This document shows, piece by piece, positions 31,612 through 44,480 of a stretch of 64,000 nt of DNA. A program made the position numbers and the translations under genes. The notes under the pieces are model-generated. The model was not told where the DNA came from and searched no databases. It was given only the letters and a program-made list of their open reading frames with translations. How positions within the stretch are numbered: the stretch's first letter is position 1; the number at the start of each line of letters is the position of its first letter. Source of the stretch: Lepidonotus clava (lineage: Eukaryota; Annelida; Polychaeta; Phyllodocida; Polynoidae); NCBI GenBank assembly GCA_936440205.1, contig OW387149.1, positions 3,107,501 to 3,171,500 of the forward strand, read 5' to 3'.

Positions 31612-33310
31612 ACGCAATTACCAACGCCTTCCGCCGTGAGCTATAAATAGAAGAGTGATAGAGTAAAGGTACTGCCCTTCATCACCGATGACGTCATGGA
31701 GGGCCAATAGCCCATATTTCGCTCGGTGTGCAGTACAAGTGTCCTTTAAAAAGCCAGTGACCGATCCAGAGATTAAAACAAATGAAAATATATGCATATA
31801 TAGGAGAGGGGCTTTAAATTAAGAATTTAAGGTGCACTATTCAGAAGCTAGAGTTTTTCATTAAAAACTTCAAAATTTCGCAAAAATTGGAGGAGGTGTG
31901 GCCTCAGCCCTCCCTTCTAAATCTGTCCCTGAAGAAATGTAAATAATAATATCAAAACAGTAAATCTTCTGCCGTGAGCTATAAATAGAAGAGTAATAGG
32001 GTAAAGGTACTGCCCCTCTTCACTGATGACGTCATGGACGGCCAATAGCCCATATTTTACTTGGTGTGCAGTACAAGTGCCCTTTAAAAAGCAAGCAACT
32101 GATCCAGAGATTAAAAAAAAGATGCATATATAAAATAGGGGCTGGGGCTCTAATATAAGAATTGGGGTGCACTATCCAGGAGCTAGAGTTTTACATTAAA
32201 AACTTCTAAATTTGGCAAAGATTGGGGGAGGTGTGCACCTCAACCCCCCTCCCCATTCTAAATCCTCCCCTGAAGACCTGTAAATAATAATTAAAAAATG
32301 AAAAACAAGGAATGAGAATGGACGCAATTACCACCGCCTTCTGCCATGAGCTATAAATAGAGTGATAGAGTAAAGGTACTGCTCCTTGTCACTTATGACG
32401 TCATGGACGGCCAATAGCCCATATTTTACTTGGTGTGTAGTCCTTTAAAAAGCCACTGACCGATCCAGAGATTGAAAAAGAAAAATGTTAAAAAAGGGGT
32501 GAGGGGCCCTAATATAAGAATTTCAGGCACCCCATTCAATGGCTAGATAACATGAAAACTTCCAAATTTGAAAAAAATACGGGGAGGCATGCATATTATG
32601 TGCCTCAGCCCCTCTTTTAAATCCGTCCCTGAAAACCTGTAAATGATCAAAAAATTAAAACCAAAGTGTGAGAATGGACACAATTACTGCCAATTTCCGC
32701 CGTGAGCTATAAATAGAAGAGTGATAGAGTAAAGATACTGCCCCTCGTCACCGATGACGTCATGGACGGCCAATTGCCCATATTTTACTCAGTATGCAGT
32801 ACAAGTGTCCTTTAAAAAAACAGTGACTGATCCAGATTTTGTTTGTTGGGTTAGTTTAATATCTGACCAACCCTTCTGGGTTCTTTTACCAGACTTTCAA
32901 GGTAAAGCTTTGCAGCTAGTTTTACATCACATGGGCGGTGACAGAATCTATGATATGATTTAGTAGAAACCCACCACCGGGCTCAATACCATACTCTTTT
33001 CAAAGAGTGGCGAGGGGTCTTTGATATGCAATGTCCCATAGAAAGCACACCACACACCTGGCCTTTGATGACCCTGTTGGGGGCACAGGGTTCCCCTTTT
33101 AGTCGCCTCCTACGACAAGCAGGGGACACTGAGAAAACATTCTTCCAAGGGAGCTCCAACAGGAGCCCCCATCCCGGTCCCCAATGGGGTGACCGATCCA
33201 GAGATTAAAACAGGAAAATTTTTATAAGATAGGGTTGGGGGCTCTAATATAAGAGTTTGAGGTGCACCATCCAGGAGGTAGAGTTTTATATTAAAAACTT
33301 CTAAATGGAA
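31612..33310 (-). repeat. Four tandem 350-bp units, each with CCAAT, palindromic CRE and TATA
   Basis: TATA (ctataaatag) at 31641, 31979, 32351 and 32707; TGACGTCA at 31689, 32027, 32396 and 32755; CCAAT just beyond each CRE. CRE-TATA spacing stays about 45-48 bp from start to start. On the minus strand the order is ATTGG, CRE, TATA, which is a normal promoter order. The rest of each unit is AT-rich (gatccagagattaaaa ... ctaaatcYgtccctga). The fourth unit is split by an insertion at 32836-33189. Confidence 0.85.
32836..33189 (-). mobile_element. Insertion in the fourth unit, SINE-like, with flanking target duplication
   Basis: About 355 bp between two copies of tgacYgatccaga that belong to the array unit. 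Holds a gtcgcctcctacgacaagca block like the SINE-like repeats here. A 13-14 bp duplication fits LINE-driven insertion. Confidence 0.7.
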
Positions 33311-33844
33311 AAAAATGAAAGCAGATTGTTAAAGAGTATTCTATGTAAAGTTAACAAGTAAATAAAGCTCTACTTATTTAAAGAGCAAATAAAAATCTGT
33401 TGACCACAACAACTAGTTGCGCCAAAAGACACTAGTTGCTGTCATGGAAAGAAATCTAAACTAGTTTGCTACCAAGTATGTAGCAGTAATACATGATTGT
33501 TATTCCACAATCAAAGCAAAATGAAAGCCAGAGAATGAGATACAAATCAAGAGAAGGCATGCAGTAGTTTTCTTATTACCCACCCTCCCCACCCACTCAG
33601 GGCCCCTTAGGTACACAATAATACAATGAGTCCTAATACAATTTCCTCCACAGCTCCTTTCCACCCGCACATCTTACGAACCGCCACTCTCCACCATTTA
33701 CCGCCCCCTTCGGGATAACATCCCATAATATTCGGTTGTCATGGGGACCCAGGGTCAATTAATGAGATTGGCAGGTGGCGCTGCGGTCTGCGGTGTCCCA
33801 AGCGATGATAGGTGCTGTTGCCGGCTTCTACATTACAATGGGTC

Positions 33845-34045
33845 TGGACTGCTAAATTTGACAAAGCAACATGGCCATTTTTTAAAATTGACATGTGACA
33901 TGGAGCCTTAATGACGTGACAGACAGCTTTAAAACCTTAGTGAAATGCAACATGCACATTTCTTAAATTTGACATGCGACATTGAGAAAAATAAGCAACA
34001 GAGACATATGACATTGGTGTTTTTTAAATTCAACATGTGACATCG
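33845..34045 (-). repeat. GTCGCATGTC-family repeat, reverse copy
   Basis: ggtctggactgctaaatttg, then repeated ttaaatttgacatgYgacat units. Confidence 0.65.
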
Positions 34046-37000
34046 GGACACCCCATCCAGTGACCCATTACTGCCATAAACACTGTTCTGATTCCAGCAG
34101 ACCCTGCATGGTCTTTTATTAGCACACATAGATACTTTTTGTCTATGAGGTATTTACATAATGGACAAAAATCCATTATTATTGTCATCATTTTGATTTT
34201 CTGAGACCAAACCTACCAACTAGTGATGGATAATCTTAGGATAAATCTTTCTTACATTTATTTAAATATTTAATGCTAACTTATGTTTCTGAATGAATGT
34301 TAGCTCTTTAAACATGAAGAACACTTCTAAAACTATATGCTGCAAAATTGCCTGAGGAATTTTAGAATTCCTACTAACAATAGCTTGATGTCATGGCCTT
34401 TGGATCTGAAAATATGTAGGTCTTCAATAAAATATATGCAGTTCAATATCCTCCATATCTTCCAGAATATTCTTTTTTTTAGGGATAGGCCAGACAAATA
34501 TTTATTTTTGACTTTTGTTGGCAGAATCTGAAGTTAAAGTAAAAAGTGAATACAACTATCTGGGCACAGGTTCTTCTAAACCAATCTAGTCTCATCTAAA
34601 CTCCTAACTAACTATCACCTTCTATGGTAAAGTAAGAAAGCCATAAGCATGGTAAAAGTAGGAGTACCAAATTTGAAAACATTTATTTCTGACTTATTTT
34701 AAACAACCATTTCTTTTGGTGGAAGGCAAAGGGTCAGTTACAGAGGAGGGCCTTTGGGTCCCCCGCTGCCCCATCTAGTCTGACTGGGCGTCCTTATCAG
34801 GCTGAGATAAGGCTACGCTCCGTCCCCAGCCACAAGACGCCAAGCTCACACAGGCCGGACTATTTATCTCAGGGCACCAGAGATCATGAAACTTACTTAT
34901 GTCTTCTAGAAGGAACATATATGCCTAAAGTTAGCCTACGATTGTACAAATGTAGGTACACATTTTATTTGCAGTATTCAACTGTTGGATTAATCCATAA
35001 ATCCTTAAGTTGGATTGTTATTTTGGTTATTGAGTGCATTTTACTATTCCAGTTTCCCTTTAGAAACTACTTAATTTTCATCATTGGTATTTTCCAGTAG
35101 ACCGACCTTCCAAAAGGAAGGACCTTAACATTTGACAAGGGCAATAGGCTGGGGGAGTGGGATATTTCATTTACATTCTAAAGGGCAAATACTGTTTACA
35201 TTACAATACCCATAGAGAAAGGATGCACTAAATAATTTATGCCTATATTAGCAGTTCTTCCTGTGTATCATTGTTAGATAAAGCCATTCCCAATCCCTTA
35301 ACTATTAGTCTGTTTCCTCTATATAGTCTAAAATTAATTCATTTTCAATAGTTTCTTGTATTATTATCATCTGAAAGGTCTCTCATAAAAAGTGAATCAG
35401 GATATTGTACATCAACTTTTCTCATTCATTTAAAATACTTGAGCCTGAAAAATAACCCATATCCATCACTTTTAGACATACATATGGGCCCAGTTAAGGC
35501 TGAGTAAACCCCCACCCCCAAGAGCAGACTGGCAGGCAGGCCTAGTAATTGCAATTTTATCTGAAATAGGGTAGGCATATCTGGCACATTTAATCAACAC
35601 ATACATTTATTCTTGACTGCAAGATGGAGTATTTTTGTCAGGGACGGCAAACTCCGTTATCTAAGACTGATAAGAATGGCTGTCCAGACTAGACGGGAAG
35701 GCTGGGGACCTGAGAAACCTTCTACTGTAACTAAACCTTTGCCTTGCACTAAAAGAAATGTCTTTGTGAGTAGCAGCATTGTAATTGCTGTGACCACCAC
35801 TATGTGCCAGTTACTATTAAAGGGAGCCAAAAGCAATGTAGGGTCAAAATTTGGCAAATTATGTTAACTATTGAAATATATTCTATGGCCATAACCTAGG
35901 CCTGTAGTGAAATATAGACTGTGAATTCAGACTTTAACTTCATTAAAATACATTAAAAAGGTCCCCAGTCAATTTTGGTGACCCACCAAAATTGGTTTGT
36001 TTACAAACATTGCTATCTTCAGGCACAAATGACATAAGTATTATGGATTTCAAAGTAAAGTTATAGTTAGTTATCATGATTTATACTGTACCAATGGCTA
36101 AAGTTAGACTCCTAGAATGTATTTTCAAGGTTATTTGAGTTTGCAAAATTTTGTCATATTTTGACACAACATTGCTTTTGACTCCGTTTAACCAAATATA
36201 ACAGCCGGATACCTCAACAAGTTGCTTATGTTGAAATGTCAATACTCACCACCAGGTGGGGCAACCTGCCCTATCATCAACCAGTGACAAAAAGTGAGGA
36301 AACTAAACTAGCTGATGGGGGAACTAAAGCTGTGTCTCTGAGAGGCAGCAAAAGTTTGTCACCGAGCAACAAATGTAACCCTATTTAAACAATTCCTACG
36401 GCAATTCTATGTGATGGGTTCAACCTACAGTTTTGAAAGGGTAAATAAATGTTGCCTGGCAATAAACATTTATCGTTGGGAGCTTATCGCCTCTTGGAGA
36501 GACAGCTTTAAGGTAAGCTCGTCAATCTTTGGCGACTAATCCTACCCTCAGGGTAAGTCGTCCACACACTCATATTGTTCCTAGTCCCTAGTTGACAAAA
36601 GGTCAATAGATACATTGCTATAAAGGTCTCTAAACTATGACTTATTGTCTGGGAATATCATTGAAGGTAATTGGAGATCCACCCCTGGGGGGGAGGGGTT
36701 TGGCTAATGTGTAATGTGACTATACTAGTGTCTGTATGATAATGATTGTTTTAACCATGGTAAGTCTGGCAGACCTTTCAAGGCTTGACCCTATAATAAT
36801 TATCAACTTTATTGTCGCATTTTATAAATGTAGATCTATAATGATGGAAAATGGAGATTTGTATTGCAAGTAACTAAAATTTAATAAAAACATTCAATAA
36901 AATGTCTTCATCTAGTATCGGCCTTCTGCATGTAGGCTACTTCATTCTATCTATCTCCTGTCCCTGTCTACTGTTTGCCTGTCCTTTCACCTGTCCCTGT

Positions 37001-37090
37001 CCTTTTATCAATCCCTGCACCTTTCCCACTTTTCTCAATAGCCACACTTGCGCCCTCTGGTATCAGAATGTGGCTATTCAGCTATATATC
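34046..37090. other. No gene seen
   Basis: Long stretch of AT-rich sequence with no exon, repeat array or transposon end that I recognised. Confidence 0.45.
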
Positions 37091-37091
37091 G

Positions 37092-37582
37092 GCCCTGGGG
37101 TGACCGTAGCAATAAGAGCCCGAGGGGAGGGGGGGGGGGGGGGGCAGCACTCAGTCTTTGAATGTAGGTACCAACTGCGAAAATACAGCCCCCCGTTTTT
37201 GGTTATTGGCAAGATCTGACATTCCCCATTTTTCAGGATATCTCAGGAACAGCCCCTCCAAGAAGAAACATCTATTGACAAATTGTTTTGTTCCAACCTG
37301 ATTTCAGAGTGCGTTGATTTCATTTCTAGACAATATAAAGGATTTCAACTGCATACTTTTAACTTTTAAAAATTAGTGCAGCATCAGAGATAATCTTTCA
37401 TTGACAGCCCCCCTAAAATGTAGTTAAATAATCTGACAGCCCCCCCCTCGCCCCCTCTTTTAAGCCATATTGGCGATCAACAGCTACAGCTCTTTGACGA
37501 TCCAAACGCAGCTGGTACCCATTTCCAGTCCAAGTGCCCCCCCCCCCCCCCCTCGGGCCCTGAGGTGACCGTGGGAATAAAA
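37092..37582. mobile_element. Element with G-run/C-run inverted ends and long flanking direct repeat
   Basis: Inner ends cccgaggggagggg (37118) and cccctcggg (37550) are inverted. Outside them ggccctggggtgaccgtagc recurs as gccctgaggtgaccgtggg. Inside, 'tgacagccccc' and 'ccatttccagtccaag' blocks match 62090-62400. Confidence 0.5.
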
Positions 37583-37860
37583 GGCACAGAATCCGGTTTT
37601 CTCGGCCCACCACGTGATCATTCTGGGCCAGTGTCAACCAATCAATGCCCTCCGTGACACGCATGCGCAGAAAAAGTGCGCCGTGCTTGGAACGAGGCCA
37701 GCAAGGGCCCCCTAGGACGTGATTAAAAAAGGCCCCGACGCTGAATAGTAAAAAGCCGGACTGACGAAAGGGCCACACACGTTCTTGAGGACGCGTTCAA
37801 CGAAGAAGAATCTGGTTCCGCTTCCGGCGGGTGGCTGGTTTCCGGTGAGTGCGTCACAGC
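37583..37860. promoter_or_regulatory. GC-rich promoter-like stretch
   Basis: Carries CACGTG, CCAATCA, the NRF1-type CGCATGCGCAG, ETS-type cttccgg twice and a possible donor (ttccg|gtgagtgcg). No ORF of note beside it. Could be the start of an unseen transcript on either strand. Confidence 0.25.
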
Positions 37861-38476
37861 TCGGCAAACAACCAGCGATAAATGTGAGGATTGGTGCGCG
37901 GGGGAGGGGGGGGGGGGAGGGGGGAAAAGAAGTTCTGCTTGGTCGGCAGAAGCCAGCAGAAAAAAGTGCCAATATGTTCTTGTAGGTCTGCAACTCATAG
38001 CTGGTATTTCTCGCTGAATGGAGCTGAAAGACCGTCCGAGTGACATGGAAGCTAGGTAATTTGTCCAGATTCTGATTATATAACATTAAAAGAGAGTCTT
38101 TTTGTTATTACTTTCCCAGTCACCTGCTTCTAATCCCCATTTCCATTTACTACTTACGTGTATCTATAGGCCTATTATAAGTCCTACTTATACATGTATC
38201 CATTTAAAGAGAAATTATAAGAAGGCAAAAGTTGGACGTTGGTCGATAGACTCACTGATAGCTGCCTTTATATTGATGGCAAAAAGAACTGATCTAATGA
38301 GTTTATTAGTGCAATTTTTGCATATCAATTTAGCTTAATTTTTATACCATGATTAGATTGGTGATAAGGAGATTTAAACGATTAATCGTTCGGTAATTAC
38401 TACAACTGATTATAGGAGAATGCCGGCTAATTACTATTACTAAAATCAAGAAATTGTTTAAACTGCATACATAATA

Positions 38477-38640
38477 CAGGGGCGGACACAGGATTTTCGA
38501 AAAGAGAGGATCAGCATAAAGGCTGAGTACTAAAACCATGTGCAATTGCACGTATGCATGCGGGATTCCCCCCTCTTTTTGTAGTTTACAGGTCCACCTC
38601 CAGGACCTCCAGGAACCCAAGGAACCCCCCTGGATCCGCC
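38477..38640. mobile_element. MITE with CAGGGGCGG-type ends
   Basis: Starts caggggcggacacagg and runs to ccccctggatccgcc; inside agtactaaaacc and cccctctttttgtagttta match the copies at 40145 and 61815. Confidence 0.7.
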
Positions 38641-38939
38641 ATTTTAATTATCAAGAAGGATCCCAACTATTCACATTGTCAACAAGTTCATTGTTTTGCT
38701 AGATAGTAGTAAAAACGATGGCCACAGTTTATTTGTAGAAGAGATGGAAGGGCAAAGAAACCATAAACAGGAGCTGACAAAATTTGAGAAATAATACAAT
38801 TACAGTGACTAAATTAAACTGTTTTCACGAAAAAATTAATTGGTTTGAAATGACGCAATTCAATTGGAATGTGTGGGTGTTAGTGAGAATGAACAGTCAC
38901 CTCTTAGAAATCAAGTCATATTAATATAAGAAGACACGT

Positions 38940-39185
38940 GGGGGGCATCCGAGGGTGTCTGTATGACCCAGAGGGGTTTGTCTTGTACCGAGAGCGAAGC
39001 CCAAGGTATGAACGATCCCAATGGGTCATGCAGACACCCAAGGACAACCCGAAAGCTTCAATATTTTATCACCCAAACATTTTTCAAAAGCTGTTGAAAA
39101 TACTGAAAATGAGTAGCGGTACGTACAGCATGTAACTATGCACTAGCCCTTGTACGTACCATTCCTTGGCTGTGCGGGTGATAAT
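38940..39185. mobile_element. Palindromic dispersed repeat, copy 2
   Basis: ggtgtctgtatgaccca and tgggtcatgcagacacc are inverted; same family as 19368. Confidence 0.65.
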
Positions 39186-40144
39186 AAACTGGACATGTAC
39201 CTCGCCTGTATTATCAACACAAGTTTCCTACAAATATTCATTTAATAACCTGTAAAAGAGATAATCAATTTCTGACCCTTTACAGACTAGCCCCAGAATG
39301 CGAATTACACCTAGTCTTATCAACCCATTTAGAGGTCAAATAGTTAAGGGGTATCAGACACTACAAACATTTTATATTTCGCATTGCTGCGATATAGTCC
39401 AATCTGCTAAAGTCATATTCCTCGTACCGAAAGTGCGCTGCTGATTTGATGCCAATACACTTTTGCTACTACTGGTATATCTATAATGATGTGCATTCAC
39501 ATGTACGCACATGGCAATTCCCCCTTTTTTGTAGTTTAGGGGTCCATCAAAAGGGATGGGGGTCAGGACCCCCCGATCTTCCCCTGCACTGTGTAGAGTA
39601 GGCAACTTTCTAGATAGGCTTAATATTCTAGTTTCAATGTTATATCAGAGAAGAGATGCACCATAATGTGGTCTTTCAAGATACTACCAATAGGCCCTAA
39701 ATCCGGAAACGACAGCCCATACTACACACCTTAAACTACACTTAACCATGCATACCCCTCTTAAGTCAGCCATAAAAATGCGTGTGACATGGGATGCCAT
39801 GTACTTAAAAGCGTGTAGGCACGCATTCTCCTTATGTATATGATAAACGTGCGTGTAACGCATACCCCCACATCCATACGGCTCGCTTCGGCCAAGTGAA
39901 AGGCGATATTATTGCTAATATCCATCCAAGTGGCTAACATCGCTCCAATAGTGCTGAGCTCAGCAGTATTTTCAGCGCTGCTGAGCATAATGTTCTGCAT
40001 TGATCATGATGGTGGTGGGAAGGCTGAGAGAGGGGGTGGGGGAAGGAGAGGGAGGGGACCGGGGAGAGTAGGGGGGAGAGCGTCTGCCTGGTTTCCTTCG
40101 GGCTTTTGTGACAAGGACTGTGCTCTCATACCTCTTTCAGACTG

Positions 40145-40298
40145 CAGGGGCGGATCCAGGTAAGGGGGGGGGGGATCATGGGGGTCCTGACCCCCCCCTT
40201 TTGGTGGACCCCTAAACTACAAAAAGAGGGGTTGCTGCAGTTTTAGTACTTAGCCTTTATACTGATCCCCACTTTCCAAAATCCTGTATCCGCCCCTG
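40145..40298. mobile_element. MITE with CAGGGGCGG ends and 5-bp duplication
   Basis: 154 bp, caggggcggatccagg to ctgtatccgcccctg, flanked by GACTG directly on both sides. Best preserved member in the window. Confidence 0.85.
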
Positions 40299-40324
40299 GA
40301 CTGCATGACAAGCGCATAAAGGCC

Positions 40325-40570
40325 GTATTCAACATACTGAAAGTATGCACTGCCAATATTGAGCATCTCCATTGTAACCTTCTTTATCGGGATCATCAGC
40401 TTTCAGTTAAATTTCAGCTGCTGAAAATGCAATATCGGCTGCCGAAAGTGCAATATCGGCTGCCGGAAGTGCAACGGTGGCAACCAATGAGAAATCGGCA
40501 GGAAATATTTACCAACGTGTTGGTAAATTTTATTGGCAGCACTCTTTCGGTATGTGGAATACAATCCTGT
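40325..40570. mobile_element. MITE of the GTATTCCACAT family
   Basis: ggccgtattcaacatactga left and tcggtatgtggaatacaatc right, with internal tgcaatatcggctgccg repeats. Confidence 0.5.
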
Positions 40571-40619
40571 ATCCACCCCTGAATACACACTATTAGGGTT
40601 TATAGGTCTAGGATAAGGT

Positions 40620-40835
40620 AATGAGGGTCGACCCCTAAATTTGATACGGCGACACAGACAATTTTTGGTCTAGCAACATGCTACAGGAACTATTCTTAAA
40701 TTCGACACGGCGATAGGGCTAATTCTTAAATTTGATAGGCAACATAGCCTTTAATGACATTGGACAAGGGATTTATTTAAATTCAACACGGTGACAGAGC
40801 CTTTTCTCAAAATCGACATGTGACATACCCCCCCT
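40620..40835 (-). repeat. GTCGCATGTC-family repeat, reverse copy
   Basis: Repeated ttaaattYgacacggcgaca units. Confidence 0.65.
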
Positions 40836-41164
40836 CCCCCCCATCTATACCCCGGAGATACCCATAATGCAGTGCCCAGACACATCCTTTCTATATAGCT
40901 ACTATAAGGCAAATCTAATCCCTCCGTATGATTTCCCATGAATAAGCAATGTCATCTATATTGCATTTAGGCCACAGAAAGGAGTTCCGCTAAAGGCAGG
41001 AAATGTTAACCCTTAAAACCGGAATCATGATTCTTGGTTCTCGATCACAATCCAGACCGCAAATAAAAAATGTGATCAATGCACTGTGTCATTGAATTGG
41101 CCGAAGAAAAATCGATGCAAATGCCAACAGACGGTGCAAGGATTTTATCAGTCTGCAGACCAAA

Positions 41165-41285
41165 AATGATTTTAAAAAAGGTAAAAAAAAAGGTAAAAAG
41201 GAAGAAAAAAGGTAAAAAGGATAATAAAAAAGAAAAAGAAAAATGGAAAAAAGAACAAAAGAAAATAAATGAAAAACTCCCGGAG
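41165..41285. repeat. Purine-rich (A/G) tract
   Basis: Nearly pure a and g over about 110 bp with ggtaaaaa units. Confidence 0.9.
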
Positions 41286-42467
41286 CGAAAGTGAAAGCGA
41301 AAGTGCTCTGGCGGCCCCTGGGTAGAGCATAATGAAACTGAAAGCTTTCCCCGCTCCACCACCATGCAGCTGTCTGTGCAAGTGTGCCTTCCCTTAGGAA
41401 CCTATGTGCTCCCTCAAGCTGCAAAAGGATATTTTCGCGAAATCCCTATTTTCGCGCCCTACCCTCTACATACATCGATACCATTGAAACACCGAAACAC
41501 AAAAAAAAACAACCTCACAGAAGGTGTGCTCATGATATCATAACATCAATATTTTGGGCTCATGAATATTGATGGTTTGCAGTATTGATGGTGTAAGAAT
41601 TCATTGATGGCAAAAAAGGCCAGCCTTCAATGTGTGTCCGTGTCCCCATTAGGTCAAATATTGAGCGGCAGTCTGGGGAGTAGTATTAGGGGACTGGGCC
41701 TAAATGCCTGGGGGCTGGAGCTGCATTAAGTCTGTATCCCACTAACCGATTTTACTTGATTTGACCCCCGATATGAGAAAACAGCAGTGGGAATATTAGT
41801 TAATCATAGACATGTTACATATCTTTAGAAAGGTCGTCAAATTCTCTTTCAAATGATATGTAGGACGTGTGGTCTTTTGCCGGTAAAAAGTGAATTACCA
41901 AATAACCTGCAGTCAGAATCGCCTAGCGGAATAGGAATTTTGGCCACTAAGAATTTTTATGATCATTTCAATTGTTATCATAGATATTACAGAAACCCCT
42001 GCATATTACATACCATTCGAAAGGAAATTCAAAATCCTTTCTAATGATATGTGACATGACTATCATTATCTATTATTTGAACTGACGATTTTCAAATAGG
42101 TAAAAAAAAATCAGACAGTGGAACACAGCCCTTTGGGAAGGGGACGAAATGGTATGGACCAAAACAGCAGGTGGGACTGGCAGGGACGGAACGGAAATAA
42201 AAAGGTCGATTCGGCCCACGGCAGAAGGGCCCACAGCACATTAAATTTATAAAACTCTTGTTCAATATAAAACGCACATACAATCTTGTTTAATGACACA
42301 GTTGTTGAAAAATTAGTTGTTATTGGGTTCTTTGGGTTTGCATAGCCAATCTTCTATTCTCACCCCTGTTTTACAAAATCAATGTTATAGAGAGAGGGTA
42401 CTATCAATTCACCCTACCACAGATAGCTGGTTTCCTGTGTTTTACCTGCAGACTAGGGGCCCTTGAT

Positions 42468-42672
42468 GGGGGGTCCTGATGTCGCATGTCGATTTTAAGA
42501 AATGCCAATGTCGCATGTCTTTGTCGCTAGTAAAACCCTGTGTCACATGTCGAATTTAAGAAAGGGTAATGTCGCCATGTCGATTTTAAGAAAGAATAAT
42601 GTCTCATGTCACTAAGGTCTATGTCATATGTCGATTTTAAGAAATGCCCGTGTCGCCGTGTCGAATTTAGGG
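42468..42672 (+). repeat. GTCGCATGTC-family repeat
   Basis: Five or so units of gtcgcatgtcgattttaag, ending atttaggggtctag. Confidence 0.75.
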
Positions 42673-43261
42673 GTCTAGGGCCATAGACTATCCTAAATCA
42701 TGATGCATTCTGGGAATTATGTTGACAAAACACAAGGCTTAACTATAGAAATTTTCATTAGCCATAGCATAATTTGTGGTTAACCATCATAGAAAACTAT
42801 CATTGACAATATTTCGTTTTTTATCACCGGAGGTTTGCTATTCTTTAAGTTGGTTTGAAAATCTTTTCATTATAGATAGTTAGATAGCAATTTTTTGTGA
42901 ATTTCCTATAGATTTCCCAATGTTTTTGCTGACAAAATTGGGCCAAATTAACCTGCAGGTGCCTAAAATACTGAATATCAGTTATCGGTGGTAGGAAGAA
43001 TTCACTAGTATTGCATATCACGCTGTATGAACGAAATACCCGCTACCATAGCTGGAGGTAGTATGTCTCACACACCTGGAGCATGGCTCCAACTGTCAAA
43101 CACAGAAATTTATTTTTCATTATATTTCTTATATCTTAATTATATTTCTGAAAATCGAAGGGGATTCCAGACAACCAGGACCCCCCCTCCCCTCCCATGA
43201 GCTACGCCCCTGGGCATTCTTGTCTGCAGTCCCATGAGGGTTATATATAAGCCCTTTATAT

Positions 43262-43490
43262 CGGTCTAGACCACTAAATTCGACACAGCGACAAGGCCAA
43301 TTTTCTGCTTAGTCACGTGTAACAGGCCATTCTTAAATTTGACATGGCATCAGAACTAATTCTTAAAATCGACATTTGACGTAGCCATTACTGACATTTG
43401 ACATAGGCTTTTCTTAAATTTGACATGGCGACATAGCCATTTCTTATATTCGACATGGGACATATGGGACCTCCCCCATCCAGACCCCCA
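43262..43490 (-). repeat. GTCGCATGTC-family repeat, reverse copy
   Basis: Begins ggtctagaccactaaattcg, then repeated tcttaaatttgacatggc units. Confidence 0.7.
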
Positions 43491-43869
43491 ATATAGAAGG
43501 CAGTTGGTTTCAGACACAACACTGAAACTGCAACGATGTCCTTGTAAGCACTTTGATGGACATTGTCCTCTGCAGTCCCAAAATGGTCTTATATATGTCC
43601 TTTATAATCAAAATAACTCCAAGTGCATTAAGGTTGATGTTTATAAGTTGATCTAGGCCTATATATAGGCATGGCTTCCATTCTCTTCAAAGGAAACGGT
43701 ATAATTTCACAGAGTAGAGCATGCCCCTTGACAAAATGGCCGTCGACACTGAGTGGCATTTAGCATAGTGCCCCGCCGCGAGAGGAAGCCGTAGAACTGC
43801 CCCATCGCATGACAGGAAGGAAAATGGCGGCGCTTTCATGTCAACTGACGATTGTCGTCTGCTCATGTT

Positions 43870-43911
43870 CGCTGGTCCCCTGCCTTCCGCTCTTAGCCGC
43901 GGGGACCAGCG
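43870..43911. repeat. Perfect 11-bp inverted repeat in a GC-rich stretch
   Basis: cgctggtcccc and ggggaccagcg around a 20-base loop. Neighbouring atggcggc and gccgcgag words give a promoter-like base composition over 43735-43925. Confidence 0.7.
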
Positions 43912-44257
43912 TAATATGCCGCCAAACAAAAAGTAGGTGCTCGAGGTTATGGTGGCGGGTTGGAGGTTAGTTAACGCTTAATGATGACGTAGTGCGCAAA
44001 TGTGCACTAATGGCGGTTCCTGTCAATGGGCGCCGGGAAAAAGAGGGACATGTTGCGTGACAGAAACTGGCTGGAGACTTCCGCTACCAGTGTGGAAGCA
44101 GAGTAGGAGAAAATGGAGCGAAGGCCATTGATTTGAAAAAATAGGGATTAATGAGATAAGATGGGAGCGTGGGTCCTAATATGGAAATCGTATGGACCTA
44201 TACATCGAGCTAGTCTTTGAAAGGTTGTGAGCTAACAACGGTTATAGGGGGGCCCGA

Positions 44258-44480
44258 GATGGGGGGGGGTCCAATGTCACATGTCATATATAAGAAATGC
44301 GGAAGAAATGGCTCTGTTGCCGTGTTGAATTTAAGAAAGGGCTATTTGTCAAATCTCACTATTCTCTATGTCTCATATCAAATATAAGAAATGGCTCTGT
44401 TGCCATGTCAGATTCAAGAATAGCCCATGTCCCATTTCACTAAGCAGAAAATAGGCTGTGTCGCCGTGTCGATCTTAGTG
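44258..44480 (+). repeat. GTCGCATGTC-family repeat
   Basis: Units of atataagaaatggctctgtt and cgtgtcgatcttag, ending in tggtctaga. Confidence 0.65.

Noticed and set aside
36251-36325. Possible minus-strand signal-peptide exon before a strong GTGAGT donor
   Set aside because: Open and hydrophobic with a matching phase-1 end, but it has no ATG and a stop lies just upstream of the supposed acceptor.
37413-38086. Overlapping minus-strand frames of 107-124 codons
   Set aside because: Low-complexity proline/glycine runs from C- and G-tracts; no recognisable domain.
41079-41424. Lys-rich (plus) and Phe-rich (minus) frames
   Set aside because: Translation of a simple A/G tract.
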